Assembly: GCA_963662155.1 (NCBI GenBank)
Contig: OY759263.1
Coordinates: 5,066,390-5,130,389, forward strand
DNA from: Lamellibrachia columna
Taxonomy: Eukaryota > Annelida > Polychaeta > Sabellida > Siboglinidae
Direction of reading: 5' to 3'
DNA length: 64,000 bases
A program made the position numbers and the translations under genes. Positions 12,106 through 25,200 of this stretch are shown piece after piece. The stretch's first letter is position 1; each line of letters starts with the position of its first letter. The notes beneath the pieces were generated by a model. It was not told the DNA's origin. It ran no database searches and worked only from the letters and a program-made list of their open reading frames with translations.

Positions 12106-12859
12106 CGTAAAACGACAACAACTTGCCCCTGTATACAGCTAGCTCCGGTCTCCCCTAATGTTTCCATCTAAACAGAGATTATGGTCTGGCTTTTTTACAC
12201 TGGACCCCGCTAACAAGCCTAGATGCGGCCCTGCGACACGTGCGTGGATGATGCAATCGGCCAAGATTATTTTAATCAACGTCTGCATGTTTTCTCCAGA
12301 TAAACCTACTATTGACTAACGCCGCAGTTTTCTTGGGTTTCCGGGAGCGGGTTTGCCTTTTAGAATTGTGTAGATCCACAGGCCGCACAACATTCCTGTC
12401 GCGGAGAAGTCACGTAGACGACCCAAGTTTTAATCAGCAAACAGACAACGTTTGTTGGGGCCAACACTAATTCATTTATGCTCACCACACGGTTCGAATG
12501 TAGGCTAAATCCCAGTCTTGGGCGGTGACGTTTCATTTTAACGGGGTGTTTATTTGAGTGGTACAAAAAACTACAGAGGGTGGGGTAGAATAAGGCTGTC
12601 TAGTCAGTGCACACGGTTCGTCAGTAGTAATGACTACAGGGAGGAGCCACGTGGAGAGTGAGCAGGCAACACGAGTGAAACACGCGTGAACCACCATAAG
12701 TCGGGACAGCGTTGCGCACGGTACGTATTGTTTTAGTGGACCGGACGCCATTCTAGTTTACATAACCACCAACGATAAACTACGTGTACCAAACAATCGT
12801 CATTTAATATTTAATAGTTGCACTGATTGGTGAAGGGAAAGTCGCATGATCATGTAGTC

Positions 12860-12946
12860 GCACGCACGCACGCACGCACGCACTCACGCACGCACGCACG
12901 CACGCGGGCTCGCACGCACGCACGCACGCACGCTCGCAATTTTAAA
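12860..12946 (+). repeat. (CGCA)n microsatellite
   Basis: An acgc/cgca tetranucleotide tract of about 85 bp with small interruptions. Confidence 0.95.
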
Positions 12947-12949
12947 TTG

Positions 12950-14840
12950 GGGAGGGGACGACATTCTAATAACATGTTCAGTCACTGGGAGGTACCATGT
13001 AACTGTTGCTGCTGTAGTTTCCTGGGAAACATGGGTCGCTCACCTAATCCAGTGGCCCAACTAACACTGCCTTCCCCTACCTTCTGAAGTTAAGCCTGTA
13101 TAATGAAATTTCATAAAAAAAATCAACCAGAAATTTTCTTCAGCCTCTCCGATTTTGACCAAATTTAGCACACACATTAGACCTGTTGTGACACTAAAGC
13201 TTGCAAAATTTCAGATCAGTAAGTGAAATTATAGTTATTCAGGCCCGTCCTCGGGGTTTGAAAGGGGGGTTCCAGCATACACAGTCATCCGAGGATTTCT
13301 GGAATGATTTCTCAAAATGTTAGTTAAAACAAAATGGTCGACCCCCCTTGAAGATGGACATACTATTGTATTTTAATGATTGCAAAAATGAGGGGAAAAA
13401 TTGGGTTACCGCAATTACCACTAATTATATTTCTATATTGCATAGTTGGTGCAATTCTTTCTGTCCAAATTGTAGTGGGTCTTGCTGAGTAAAAAAATGT
13501 ATTGAACATTTGTCTGCCAGATCCCCTGTTTGTATGGCAACAAACAAAATGTCTGCATTATAACAATACATAATTAAACAATTACTAAACTTAAAAGGTA
13601 CTGGATATTTTATTATAGCACTTTAGAATCATCATTGTTTTGCAATCCTCTAGAACTTCACAAATGGATTGTTTTATAGTATGAATATTTATATTTTTAT
13701 GAATATTCAAATGCTGCCGATACTGTAGCCAATTTACCAATACATGAAATTGACCTCTCCCTAGTTGTCATGCCAACGATGCCTATACATGTCCAAGTAT
13801 CACCCTAGGTGTCATGCCAACGATGCCTATACATGCCCAAGTATCCATAATTTGAGTTTGAAATGATTCCCTACAAAGAACAATTTTATATGAGAAACTA
13901 AAAAAATAGTATAGGCCTAGCTGTCTTTGGAGAATGCATTGACAATATTTGCTTTTCACTACAATAGAATATATATATATATTATATATACAATAGAATA
14001 TATATTATATATTCTATTATATATATACATATATATACACACACAATAGAATATATATATTCTATTGTATACATTCTGAATGCATTCTCCAAAACTAGCC
14101 ATTATATGAGTACGACTTGAATCTTGATAATGGCTTCTTTGTCCAATTCCCCTCTGAAGCTTGTTCAGTTGAACAGCAATGTTGCTAAATATTGTCTTGT
14201 AAAAATATAATTATGGTTGTTGCGCACCAGCAGCTTGTTGATCTTCTACCGTGAACTACCATGTACCACTAAATGAGGGGACTGACAATGTTAATGTGAG
14301 GGCATACGTCAGGGTCAGCTACGCAGTCAGTAGTCACACATACTAGATGTCATTGTTATGAAAGGTTATGGTTATGTGTCTAGACATAGCAAAATGTTTC
14401 AAAATTAACCATGCATAAATTAAATATTACCAAACAGGCTAATTTTATTGCTAGCATAGATGAATATTTTTAGATTTAAGATTGTTACCGGGGATTAAAT
14501 GTTGTGAACTGTTAAAGTGTAACCTTCAGCATTTCATGTTATAAGCAATCAAACATTACACACAACTGTGGTTGGATAACACTTACTGTGCCACTATTTT
14601 GATGACAACAGGAAAGTACATGATGTAATACCAAACATTCTGGAAAAGAAGAGGCCTACAAAATAAAGCAGAACATGAGACACACACAGATTGCAACAAT
14701 TTTAATGTTCTGTACATGAATAATTCGATAAGTAATAATTACGTAAGCTGACATTTGTAGTGTACACTGTGATGGATCTACAAAGGGGACATTAAAAAAT
14801 TACATAAGACACCTTTCATGAAACACTTCAACTTCCATCA
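12950..14840. other. AT-rich intergenic DNA, no gene seen
   Basis: Contains a two-copy repeat 'tgtcatgccaacgatgccta' (about 13,768 and 13,811) and AT palindromes around 13,965-14,085 ('caatagaatata' facing 'tatattctattg'). No coding exon was recognised. Confidence 0.6.
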
Positions 14841-14842
14841 GC

Positions 14843-14952
14843 CACTCCACTACACCAGTCCACTACACCAGGCCACTACACCAGTCCACTACACCAGGCC
14901 ACTACACCAGTCCACTACACCAGGCCACTACACCAGTCCACTAAACCAGGCC
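14843..14952 (+). repeat. 26-bp array, about 4 copies
   Basis: Alternating 'ccactacaccagt' and 'ccactacaccagg' blocks of 13 bp. Confidence 0.9.
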
Positions 14953-14954
14953 AC

Positions 14955-16820
14955 ACAAATATGGACCTCAAAAATTATATAATCATTACATTGACTATCC
15001 CCTGTGTACGGGACAGTGCAATTTAAAAAGATAAAATATTGATAAAATCCAAATGGAAAGATAAATATAATTATTTCCTAGCGAATACTATGACACAGAC
15101 ATAGTCTTCAACTAAACTCATGTAGTGGTCTTGCTAGGAGACTGGCCTGACAATATTCCTGTGTGGAAATAAACGAGTATCATATAACTAAACGACCATA
15201 CACCCACCTGCTGCCTGCCCGCCCACCCGCCCGCTATAACATTGTGTTATATAGACCAACAATTCCCCTGTAATTTCAATCAGTGCTACATTTCAATCAA
15301 TGCTTTGAGTGTCCCCTTCCTGTTTTCTTGCAGTAGCAAATGTGCAAAACAATGATCATAAATAGTCTTCAAATCACAAACAAACAGTGTGTCGTCAATG
15401 TATCGTTCCAACATCAAAGTCATGTAGCCATAATTTCTTAGAATATATATATATATATACATGATTGTAAGTATATTATTTCATTCATTAATAGGACAAA
15501 TAAATATATTATGATAGTTCTCTCGTGATAACATTGCAGCAATTTGATTCTTGCATACAACTCATGCACATAACTTGTGGTTTGTCTTCTAACACTCATC
15601 ACAGATACAAGAGCTTTATTATAAACTTTGTTTCACTGCAGTGTCGGAAATGTTGTTGTATAAGAGATACTGCCACAGTGAAACAATTCAACAGCACAAT
15701 ATTGTGCATTGACGTTTGACCATGAAGAAACAAGTTCTATTAATAATCTGGAATGTCTGTAACTAAACAGTGACATCAGTCTACGCCACATAGCAGCAAA
15801 TGAACAGGCCACGTAAAACAGAAACTTGTTTCTCATCTGGATTTTTTTTAAAGGAAGAGGGAGATGTTTCTGCTATTTTTGAAAGATGGCCACTGTGGCT
15901 GATTTCAAGACAAGATTGAAAGAGTACTACGGAATGTTTTGAACCATAATTTCTTCACAGAACCGAAACCGTTTTAAAACAATCCTTTCTTTTTCCAATA
16001 GTAAATAATAAAAAAGGAGGTGGTGGCCAAAAGGAAGCAGACAGGGACGAGAAACATATTTCTTTTTTACTTGGCCTAATGAAATGGTGAAAGTTTCAAG
16101 ATAGACAACTGTATGCTACAGCCACTCTCTATAGCAGGTTTAGCTATGCTGCATGTGTGACCAACAAATACGGTTATGTAACAAGGTTTTGTCTTTTTCT
16201 TCAAATTCCCAGAGCAGGCCGCATATTCCTCTCAGATACATATTCCTGCGGTACACAGTGGCATACATTTCAACTGAAGTAATTCTAAATGCCAAAAAAA
16301 ATATATTATATATATTATTATATATATATTCCAAGTCGCTGCATTTGCAGACCAATTGTGCAGCTGCCGTATTACTACCTTAAGTAGATCACAGCCTTAA
16401 GTTTTGATCTCTGTTTGCATGAATAATACATTTTAGTTTACCATTCTAATTGTTAACATACACAGTATAACCAAAATGAAATAATCTGTCATTATTCACA
16501 CACAAACATTATTTTGGGTAATATTGAGCACATTGTTTTCAGAGCGTTTAGATATCCTATTTCATGTGAAGGAGCGGTCTGCCGTGGGTGGTGTTTTCAC
16601 ATAATTGGGCTGCGCATGCAGCATGTAGTATATATAAAAAATAAAACCTCAAGAGATCAAGTTCTTTTTTAGCAACTATATGTTAGTAATGCACCATCTA
16701 TGAAGCGCATTTAGAGTTAAGCATATGCAGTGTACAAAATAGTAAAATTTAATATAAGCATAAATATTCACTTCTAATGTCTTTGCTATGCATCATCAAT
16801 ATATTACAAGTTACGCTTTG
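14955..16820. other. AT-rich intergenic DNA, no gene seen
   Basis: No exon, RNA gene or transposon was recognised; it has short TA tracts (about 15,445 and 16,305). Confidence 0.55.
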
Positions 16821-16825
16821 GACCA

Positions 16826-17433
16826 GACGTAATATCAACATGTTACACATAGGACCACATGTATCATCAACATGTTACACATAGGACCACATGTATCATC
16901 AACATGTTACACATAGGGCCACATGTATCATCAACATGTTACACATAGGACCACATGTATCATCAACATGTTACACATAGGACCACATGTATCATCAACA
17001 TGTTACACATAGGACCACATGTATTATCAACATGTTACACATAGGACCACATGTATCATCAACATGTTACACATAGGACCACATGTATCATCAACATGTT
17101 ACACATAGGACCACATGTATCATCAACATGTTACACATAGGACCACATGTATCATCAACATGTTACACCAGCTCTTAGGAAAACATACCATGGTATACCA
17201 TGGTATTACATGGTAAACCATGGTTTACCTGTTTCAAAGCACCATGGATTACCATGGTTTCCATGGAATATCATGGTATTTTACCATGGTTTACCTGTTC
17301 AAAACACCATGGTATACCACGGCATTTACCATGGTATACCACGGCATTTACCATGGTATACCACGGCATTTACCATGGTATATTTTCATAAGGGTGAGAT
17401 TGGATGTATCATCAACATGTTACACATTGGACC
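16826..17433 (+). repeat. 32-bp array split by a CCATGG palindrome array
   Basis: About 11 units of 'atcaacatgttacacatagg' plus 12 bases run from 16,826 to 17,170. One further unit follows at 17,403-17,433 after the 17,185-17,385 array, so the palindrome array is nested in it. Confidence 0.92.
17185..17385 (+). repeat. CCATGG-rich palindromic array
   Basis: Repeats of 'taccatggtataccacggca' and related 'accatggttt' blocks. The 10-bp palindrome TACCATGGTA recurs, so the whole tract is highly self-complementary. Confidence 0.9.
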
Positions 17434-17870
17434 ATATGTAACCAGAGCAGGGTCCAATTATGTAATTGATTACAGGGAAATTGCTGTATTTGTAGTTGAA
17501 ATTATGTAACGTTTGTAATAGATCTATTTTGTGCAATTACAATTAATTACAGTAATTTTTTCATATAATAAACTTTACCCGCGAAAACTAAGAAACATGT
17601 TGTTTTACAATCAGATGAAATCTTAGAAGTTTAATAGTTTTGAAATGGACCCAGCCCTGAAGGTATCCCATGGTGCACATGAGTGTCATTGTGCCTGAAT
17701 GCCCTGACAACTGACTCCGCATAAATTACCAAAAACAACACACCATATCTGACTGAGCTGATATATATAACCACTTGTCAGTCGTGATGTCAGTGCACTC
17801 TCATACGCAATGCCCTTCCAATTATGCCTTACGGAAACCAGCCTCGGGCTACACTTTTATGGCTTTGTAC

Positions 17871-19045
17871 TACACACCGCACTATTACAGTGTGTGCTTG
17901 GTGCCCTGTGACTGAGCCACACCGCACTATTACAGTGTGTGCTTGGTGCCCTGTGACTGAGCCACACCGCACCTGTACAGTGTGTGCTTGGTGCCCTGTG
18001 ACTGAGCAACACCGCACCTGTACAGTGTGTGCTTGGTGCCCTGTGACCAAGCCACACCGCACCTGTACAGTGTGTGCTTGGTGCCCTGTGACTGAGCAAC
18101 ACCGCACTAGTACAGAGTGTGTACTTGGTGCCCTGTGATCGAGCCACACCACACTAGTACAGAGTGTGTACTTGGTGCCCTGTGACCAAGCCACACCGCA
18201 CTTGTACAGAGTGTGTACTTGGTGCCCTGTGATCGAGCCACACCGCACTAGTACAGAGTGTGTGCTTGGTGCCTTGTGAATGAGCCACACCGCACTAGTA
18301 CAGAGTGTGTGCTTGGTGCCTTGTGACCAAGCCACACCGCACTAGTACAGAGTGTGTACTTAGTGCCTTGTGACTGAGCCACATCGCACTAGTACAGAGT
18401 GTGTGCTTGGTGCCTTGTGACTGAGCCACACCGCACTAGTACAGAGTGTGTACTTGGTGCCTTGTGACCAAGCCACACCGCACTAGTACAGAGTGTGTGC
18501 TTGGTGCCTTGTGACCAAGCCACACCGCACTAGTACAGAGTGTGTGCTTGGTGCCTTGTGACTGAGCCACACCGCACTAGTACAGAGTGTGTACTTGGTG
18601 CCTTGTGACTGAGCCACATCGCACTAGTACAGAGTGTGTACTTGGTGACCTGTGACCAAGCCACGCCACACTAGTACAGAGTGTGTGCTTGGTGCCTTGT
18701 GACTGAGCCACATCGCACTAGTACAGAGTGTGTACTTGGTGACCTGTGACCAAGCCACACCGCACTAGTACAGAGTGTGTACTTGGTGCCTTGTGACTGA
18801 GCCACATCGCACTAGTACAGAGTGTGTACTTGGTGACCTGTGACCAAGCCACACCGCACTAGTACAGAGTGTGTGCTTGGTGCCCTGTGACTGAGCCACA
18901 CCGCACTAGTACAGAGTGTGTACTTGGTGACCTGTGACCAAGCCACATCGCACTAGTACAGAGTGTGTGCTTGGTGCCTTGTGACTGAGCCACATCGCAC
19001 TAGTACAGAGTGTGTACTTGGAGACCTGTGACCAAGTCACACCTC
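17871..19045 (-). repeat. 45-47-bp array just 3' of LMLN, about 25 copies
   Basis: Unit on the plus strand includes 'gagccacaccgcactagtac' and 'agagtgtgtacttggtgcc', with 45-bp variants at the left end. It begins about 55 bp after the LMLN stop, so it probably lies in the 3' UTR or immediate downstream DNA. Confidence 0.95.
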
Positions 19046-19098
19046 GACCACAGCAGTCACACGGAGAAACAGGAAGTTTAAATATTTTATAATCTTCG

Positions 19099-19266
19099 TC
19101 AGCAGCAGACCCTGGTCTGTAGCAGTAGTGTGGTACACAGCAGGTGGAGCGTGACCAGTAGGGCAAGGTGTAGACCAAGCGGCTGTACCCCACTGCATGG
19201 GATCATCAGGGGATCCTGTTGGGGAGGGGGTGGGCTGCTCTCTGGGGGGCAACGGACACCCCGCTC
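19099..19266 (-). CDS. LMLN: LMLN exon 17 (stop, hydrophobic C-terminus)
   Basis: Residues 617-671 plus a TGA stop at 19099-19101. It begins [15 protein letters not shown], has a proline-rich linker, and ends with a hydrophobic stretch ([20 protein letters not shown]) a few residues before the end. This suits a GPI-attachment signal or a membrane anchor, as in other LMLNs. Acceptor tttccag|GAG. A 45-47-bp array begins within about 60 bp of the stop. Confidence 0.85.
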   Translation of the reverse strand, partial: ERGVRCPPESSPPPPQQDPLMIPCSGVQPLGLHLALLVTLHLLCTTLLLQTRVCC

Positions 19267-22200
19267 CTGGAAAGAAACAATGCAATTTTACCATAGTCAA
19301 GTGATGTTTCAAAAGAAAAATTTGCGATACTGCAACCAAGCAAGTTCCAGTGATAAGTCCCCTCTTGACTGTTACATTTACGTGCAGGGGTGCAGACAGG
19401 ATTTGTTATTGGTGGGGGCCATTTTGAGCGAGGTATGTATGGCAGAGGGGTGGAGACAGATCAATGTAGAATACATGTATTTTTTTCATTTGGGTTGGGG
19501 GCCATGGCTCCCCATGATTACACCTCTGTCTAATGCACCTGCAATGTAACACTGACAAATAATAAGCATTTGCAAGGCTACTGTTAGTCTTTATTAACTG
19601 TACATTTTATAGTTACACATTTTTGTTTTATTATTGCTAGTATTATTCAAAGTCAGTCATTCCATACATCAGTTTGTCTATGGCTACAAAATGTCGTTGA
19701 ATACTGCTGTTTATTTGTTTCTTTGCAGAAATAATTTTTAGACTCTTGATGTGAAACTTGTCTGAACTGAATTTTTTGCTGACAACAGCGACACGTGTCA
19801 AAAGTAAATGTAAAGAATTATAGGAGATTAACTCTTGTTGACTCATTAATTTAATTAATTCTGAGTAATATCAACAAAGAAGAAGAATCCTACTGCTCAA
19901 TGGCGAAATCTGAAAATGTTAAGTTTTATAACACCATAATGTATCAAATGAAAAAAAAACATTCCAAGACCATAACTTATGTAAGTTACTTTTGCTAACT
20001 ACACTTTTAGGTATAAAAATATTCTTAATACAGGATAGCACTATTCAGATTGGTAAAGCAATAATTTTGTTAAGAACAACTTGATAAGGTCACCAGATTC
20101 GAAAGAACAATAATTGAATTACACAACAATTGTTGTGAGCAGTAACACTGTGTCAGCACTAAACCTTGAGTTTATATGGGGAATAAATTAGTCCATTATT
20201 CTGGAAGTGGCGAGAACATTATATAAATAATCATGTAAGAGATTACAAGCCACTGTCATAACACTATATACAAACATATAGTAATGATATTCAACAGTTT
20301 ATTACATAAATGGTCATATAAGAGATTACAAGCCACATTCATAACACTATATTATACAAACAAATTTCAACAAATCCCAGACACATAATTAGCACACACA
20401 ATTATACAAGAAGCGAACGTGATGTAGAAATTATGTGTGACATAATGTTTCAGATCACACGTCTCACACGTAAAGGTAAATCTACAAACTGAACTATGAC
20501 TGGGACACTACCATTCCTTGTCTCTCCCATGTCTATGCCATGTATTCTATATGGATTATGTAATAATGTTGGACACAAACAAGTAATAATGTTGGACACA
20601 AACAAGAAAATGTATGGCTAGGTATGTATTTTAAATGATTACATGATTTGAGTTCCAAGGAAATATATGTCCCTTGTTCAAGTGACAGAGGGTCACTTGA
20701 ACAATCTCACCTTCTCTGTGTCACATGAACAACATCACCCTCCTGGCATATGAACAGCCACATAAACAACCTCACCCTCTGTGTAACCAAAAACACCCTC
20801 ACCCTCTGTCACATGAACAGTCTCACCCTCTGTCATTTGAACAACCTCACCCTGTCACATGAATAACCTCACCCTTTTGTGTCACCAAAAACAACCTCAC
20901 CCTCTGTCAGATGAACACCCTCACCCTCTGTCACTTGAACAACCTCACTCTCTGTCACATGAACAACCTCACCCTCTGATGCTTGAACAACCTCACCCTC
21001 TGTCACATGAACAACCCCACCCTCTGTCACATGAACAACCTCACCCTCTGTCACTTGAACAACCTCACCCTCTGTCACATGAACAACTTCACCCTCTGTC
21101 ACATGAACAACCTCACCCTCTGTCACATGAACAACCTCACCTTCTATCAATTGAACAACATCACTCTCCTCGCATATGAACAGCCACATAAACAACCTCA
21201 CCCTCTGTGTAACCAGAGACACCCTCATCCTCTGTCACATGAACAGTCTCACCCTGTCACATGAACAACCTCACCTTCTCTGTGTGACCAAAAACAACCT
21301 CACCCTCTGTCAGATGAACAACCTCACCCTCTGTCACTTGAATAACCTCACTCTCTGTCACATGAACAACCCCACCCTCTGTCACATTAACAACCTCACC
21401 CTCGGTCACATGAACAACCTCACCCTCTGTCACTTGAACAACCTCACCCTCTGTCACATGAACAACCTCATCCTCTGTGTCACCAAAAACAACCTCACCC
21501 TCAGTCAGATGAACAACCTCACCCTCTGTCACTTGAACAACCTCACTCTCTGACGCTTGAACAACCTCACCCTCTGACGTTTGAACAACCTCACCCTGTC
21601 ACATGAACAACCTCACCCTCTGTCACATGAACAACCTCACCCTATCGTGCCGTTCCATCAGACATTTTCTTTCTATATGACAGAACACAATAAAGCGTTC
21701 ATGCCCCACCCAATGACGATGCTTAATGCACAATTACTGATGTTGTAGGATGACAACTGTATTTGTAGGTAAACGTCACTTACCTCACAAGTCTCATGGC
21801 ATGAGGGACACAAGATGCTTCCTCTATGCAGCCAATCGCTCTGGACACTGCTAATGTCCAGAATGTGGCCACGGTGATGGCAGCGGTATTCCTTGTCTGA
21901 CACAATGACCACTAGACCATCCACCTCACTACATCGGTACTGCAAAACACAAAGCACTTGGTCAACATAGCTCTACACCTGTACTATAAAACACAAAGTA
22001 CCTGGTCAACATGTCTGTCTGTTCTGTACAACACAAGGTACCCAGTCAACACATCTCTACATCAGTATTGTACAACACAAAGTACTCAGTCAACACATCT
22101 CTACATCTGTATTATGCAACACAAAGTACTCAGTCAACACATCTCTACATCTGTATTATACAACACAAAGTACTCAGTCAACACATCTCTACATCTGTAT

Positions 22201-25200
22201 GGTACAACACAAAGTACTCGGTCAACACATCTCTACATCTGTATTATGCAACACAAAGTACTCAGTCAACACATCTCTACATCTGTATTATGCAACACAA
22301 AGTACTCAGTCAACACATCTCTACATCTGTATTATACAACACAAAGTACCCGGTCATCATCTTTCTACATCTGAGCTGTACAACACAGAGTTACTGGTCA
22401 TCACCTCTCTACCTGTGTACTCACTACTGTACAACACAAATATATTTGGTGGAATGGAATGATTCCCTATTCCCACTGTAAAATTTGCATTAAACAGGGT
22501 TGGCCACTATACAGGGTTATCAGTTAAAAGGTACATTCTTATATAGCGCGGTATCCAGTCCATAGGACCGCTCAAAGCGTTTACACTTCACCCCCTGGCA
22601 GACCTGTTCATTCCAAGGCCATCTCAACTTCTCTGGGAAGCCATGCTGAAATTACTGCTCAAAGACTATTCATTCACATTTCCACCACTGTCTGTATTGC
22701 CAGGTACTCATTTATACAGCTGAGTGAACTGTGGCAACGTGGGGTGATCAAACTTGCCAAAGGTTTGATCGATTGAGAGTCCGGCCTTCTAACCGGTATG
22801 CCATCGCGCCCCACAGTTCACACAATCACACAAAATTAATATTAAAACAATAGCAGGCTTTAACAGCTAGCAGGGTTGGTTAGTTGGCCAGTGGCAGTGT
22901 AAATAAGCCCCAGTGTAACACTTACCACATAGCAGCCACTGTCCCACAGTTGAACATTTACCACATATCAGCCACTGCCCCAGAGTTGAACACTTACCAC
23001 ATAGCAGCCACTGCCCCAGAGTTGAACACTTACCACATAGCAGCCACTACCCCAGAGTTGAACACTTACCACATAGCAGCCACTGCCCCAGTGTTGAACA
23101 CTTACCATATAGCAGCCACTGCCCCACAGTTGAACACTTACCACATAGCAGCCACTGCCCCAGAGTTGAACACTTACCACATAGCAGCCACTACCCCAGA
23201 GTTGAACACTTACCACACAGCAGCCACTGCCCCAGTGTTGAACACTTACCATATAGCAGCCACTGCCCCACAGTTGAACACTTACCATATAGCAGCCATT
23301 GCCCCACAGTTGAACACTTACCACATAGCAGCCACTGCCCCAGTGTTGAACACTTACCACATAGCAGCCACTGCCCTAGAGTTGAACACTTACCACATAG
23401 CAGCCACTGCCCCAGTGTTGAACACTTACCACATAGCAGCCACTACCCCAGAGTTGAACACTTACCACATAGCAGCCACTGCCTCACAGTTGAACACTTA
23501 CCACATAGCAGCCATTGCCCCAGAGTTGAACACTTACCATATAGCAGCCACTGCCCCAGAGTTGAACACTTACCACATGGCAGCCACTGCCCTAGAGTTG
23601 AACACTTACCATATAGCAGCCACTGCCCCAGAGTTGAACACTTACCATATAGCAGCCACTGCCCCAGTGTTGAACACTTACCATATAGCAGCCACTGCCT
23701 CACAGTTGAACACTTACCACATAGCAGCCATTGCCCTAGAGTTGAACACTTACCATATAGCAGCCACTGCCCCAGTGTTGAACACTTACCATATAGCAGC
23801 CACTGCCTCACAGTTGAACACTTACCACATAGCAGCCATTGCCCTAGAGTTGAACACTTACCATATAGCAGCCACTGCCCCAGAGTTGAACACTTACCAT
23901 ATAGCAGCCACTGCCCCAGTGTTGAACACTTACCATATAGCAGCCACTGCCTCACAGTTGAACACTTACCACATAGCAGCCATTGCTCCAGAGTTGAACA
24001 CTTACCATATAGCAGCCACTGCCCCAGAGTTGAACACTTACCACATGGCAGCCACTGCCCTAGAGTTGAACACTTACCATATAGCAGCCACTGCCCCAGA
24101 GTTGAACACTTACCATATAGCAGCCACTGCCCCAGTGCTGAACACTTACCATATAGCAGCCACTGCCCCACAGTTGAACACTTACCACATAGCAGCTACT
24201 GCCCCAGAGTTGAACACTTACCACATAGCAGCCACTACCCCAGAGTTGAACACTTACCACATAGCAGCCACTGCCCCAGTGTTGAACACTTACCATATAG
24301 CAGCCACTGCCCCACAGTTGAACACTTACCATATAGCAGCCATTGCCCCACAGTTGAACACTTACCACATAGCAGCCACTGCCCCAGTGTTGAACACTTA
24401 CCACGTAGCAGCCACTGCCCTAGAGTTGAACACTTACCACATAGCAGCCACTGCCCCAGTGTTGAACACTTACCATATAGCAGCCACTGCCTCACAGTTG
24501 AACACTTACCACATAGCAGCCATTGCCCCAGAGTTGAACACTTACCATATAGCAGCCACTGCCCCAGAGTTGAACATTTACCACATGGCAGCCACTGCCC
24601 CAGAGTTGAACACTTACCACATAGCAGCCACTGCCCCACAGTTGAACACTTACCACATGGCAGCCACTGCCCCAGAGTTGAACACTTACCACATAGCAGC
24701 CACTGCCCCACAGTTGAACACTTACCACATGGCAGCCACTGCCCCAGAGTTGAACACTTACCACATAGCAGCCACTGCCCCAGAGTTGAACACTTACCAC
24801 ATAGCAGCCACTGCCCCACAGTTGAACACTTACCACATAGCAGCCACTGCCCCAGTGTTGTACACTTACGATACAGTAGTCACTGCCCCAGAGTCGAACA
24901 GTTACCACTTAGAAGCCATTGCCCCATTGTTGAACAGTTAGCATATAGTAGCCACTGTCCCAGATTTGAAGACATACCATATAGCAGCCACTGCCATAGT
25001 GTTGAACACTTACCACATAGCAGCCACTGCCCCAGAGTTGAACACTTACCACATAGCAGCCACTGCCCCACAGTTGAACACTTACCATATAGCAGCCACT
25101 GCCCCAGAGTTGAACACTTACCACATTGCCCCATTGTTGAACAGTTAGCATATAGTAGCCACTGTCCCAGATTTGAAGACATACCATATAGCAGCCACTG

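Larger units (their letters stand above)
8560..12155. mobile_element. Putative non-autonomous DNA transposon with internal arrays
   Basis: The left end GGGGAGACCGGGACTAGTTG (8560-8579) matches the inverse of the right end, GGGGAGACCGGAGCTAGCTG on the minus strand (12155-12136), with 3 differences in 20. This suggests terminal inverted repeats around 3.6 kb. The left terminal sequence is itself amplified into a 22-bp array. No transposase is present and I could not define a target duplication. A chance pairing of arrays is the alternative. Confidence 0.5.

Noticed and set aside
12360..13087. Overlapping 68-86-codon frames near 12.4-13.1 kb
   Set aside because: No family features; one is the (CGCA)n tract translated as Arg-Thr-His repeats.
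20859..21553. Histidine/proline- and Asn/Leu-rich repeat proteins on both strands
   Set aside because: Read from the 24-bp array in LMLN intron 16.
22884..24941. 685-codon open frame and the long antisense frames of the same interval
   Set aside because: It is the 36-bp minisatellite read in a stop-free frame; it lies wholly inside LMLN intron 15 and has no independent start, domain or codon variation typical of a protein.
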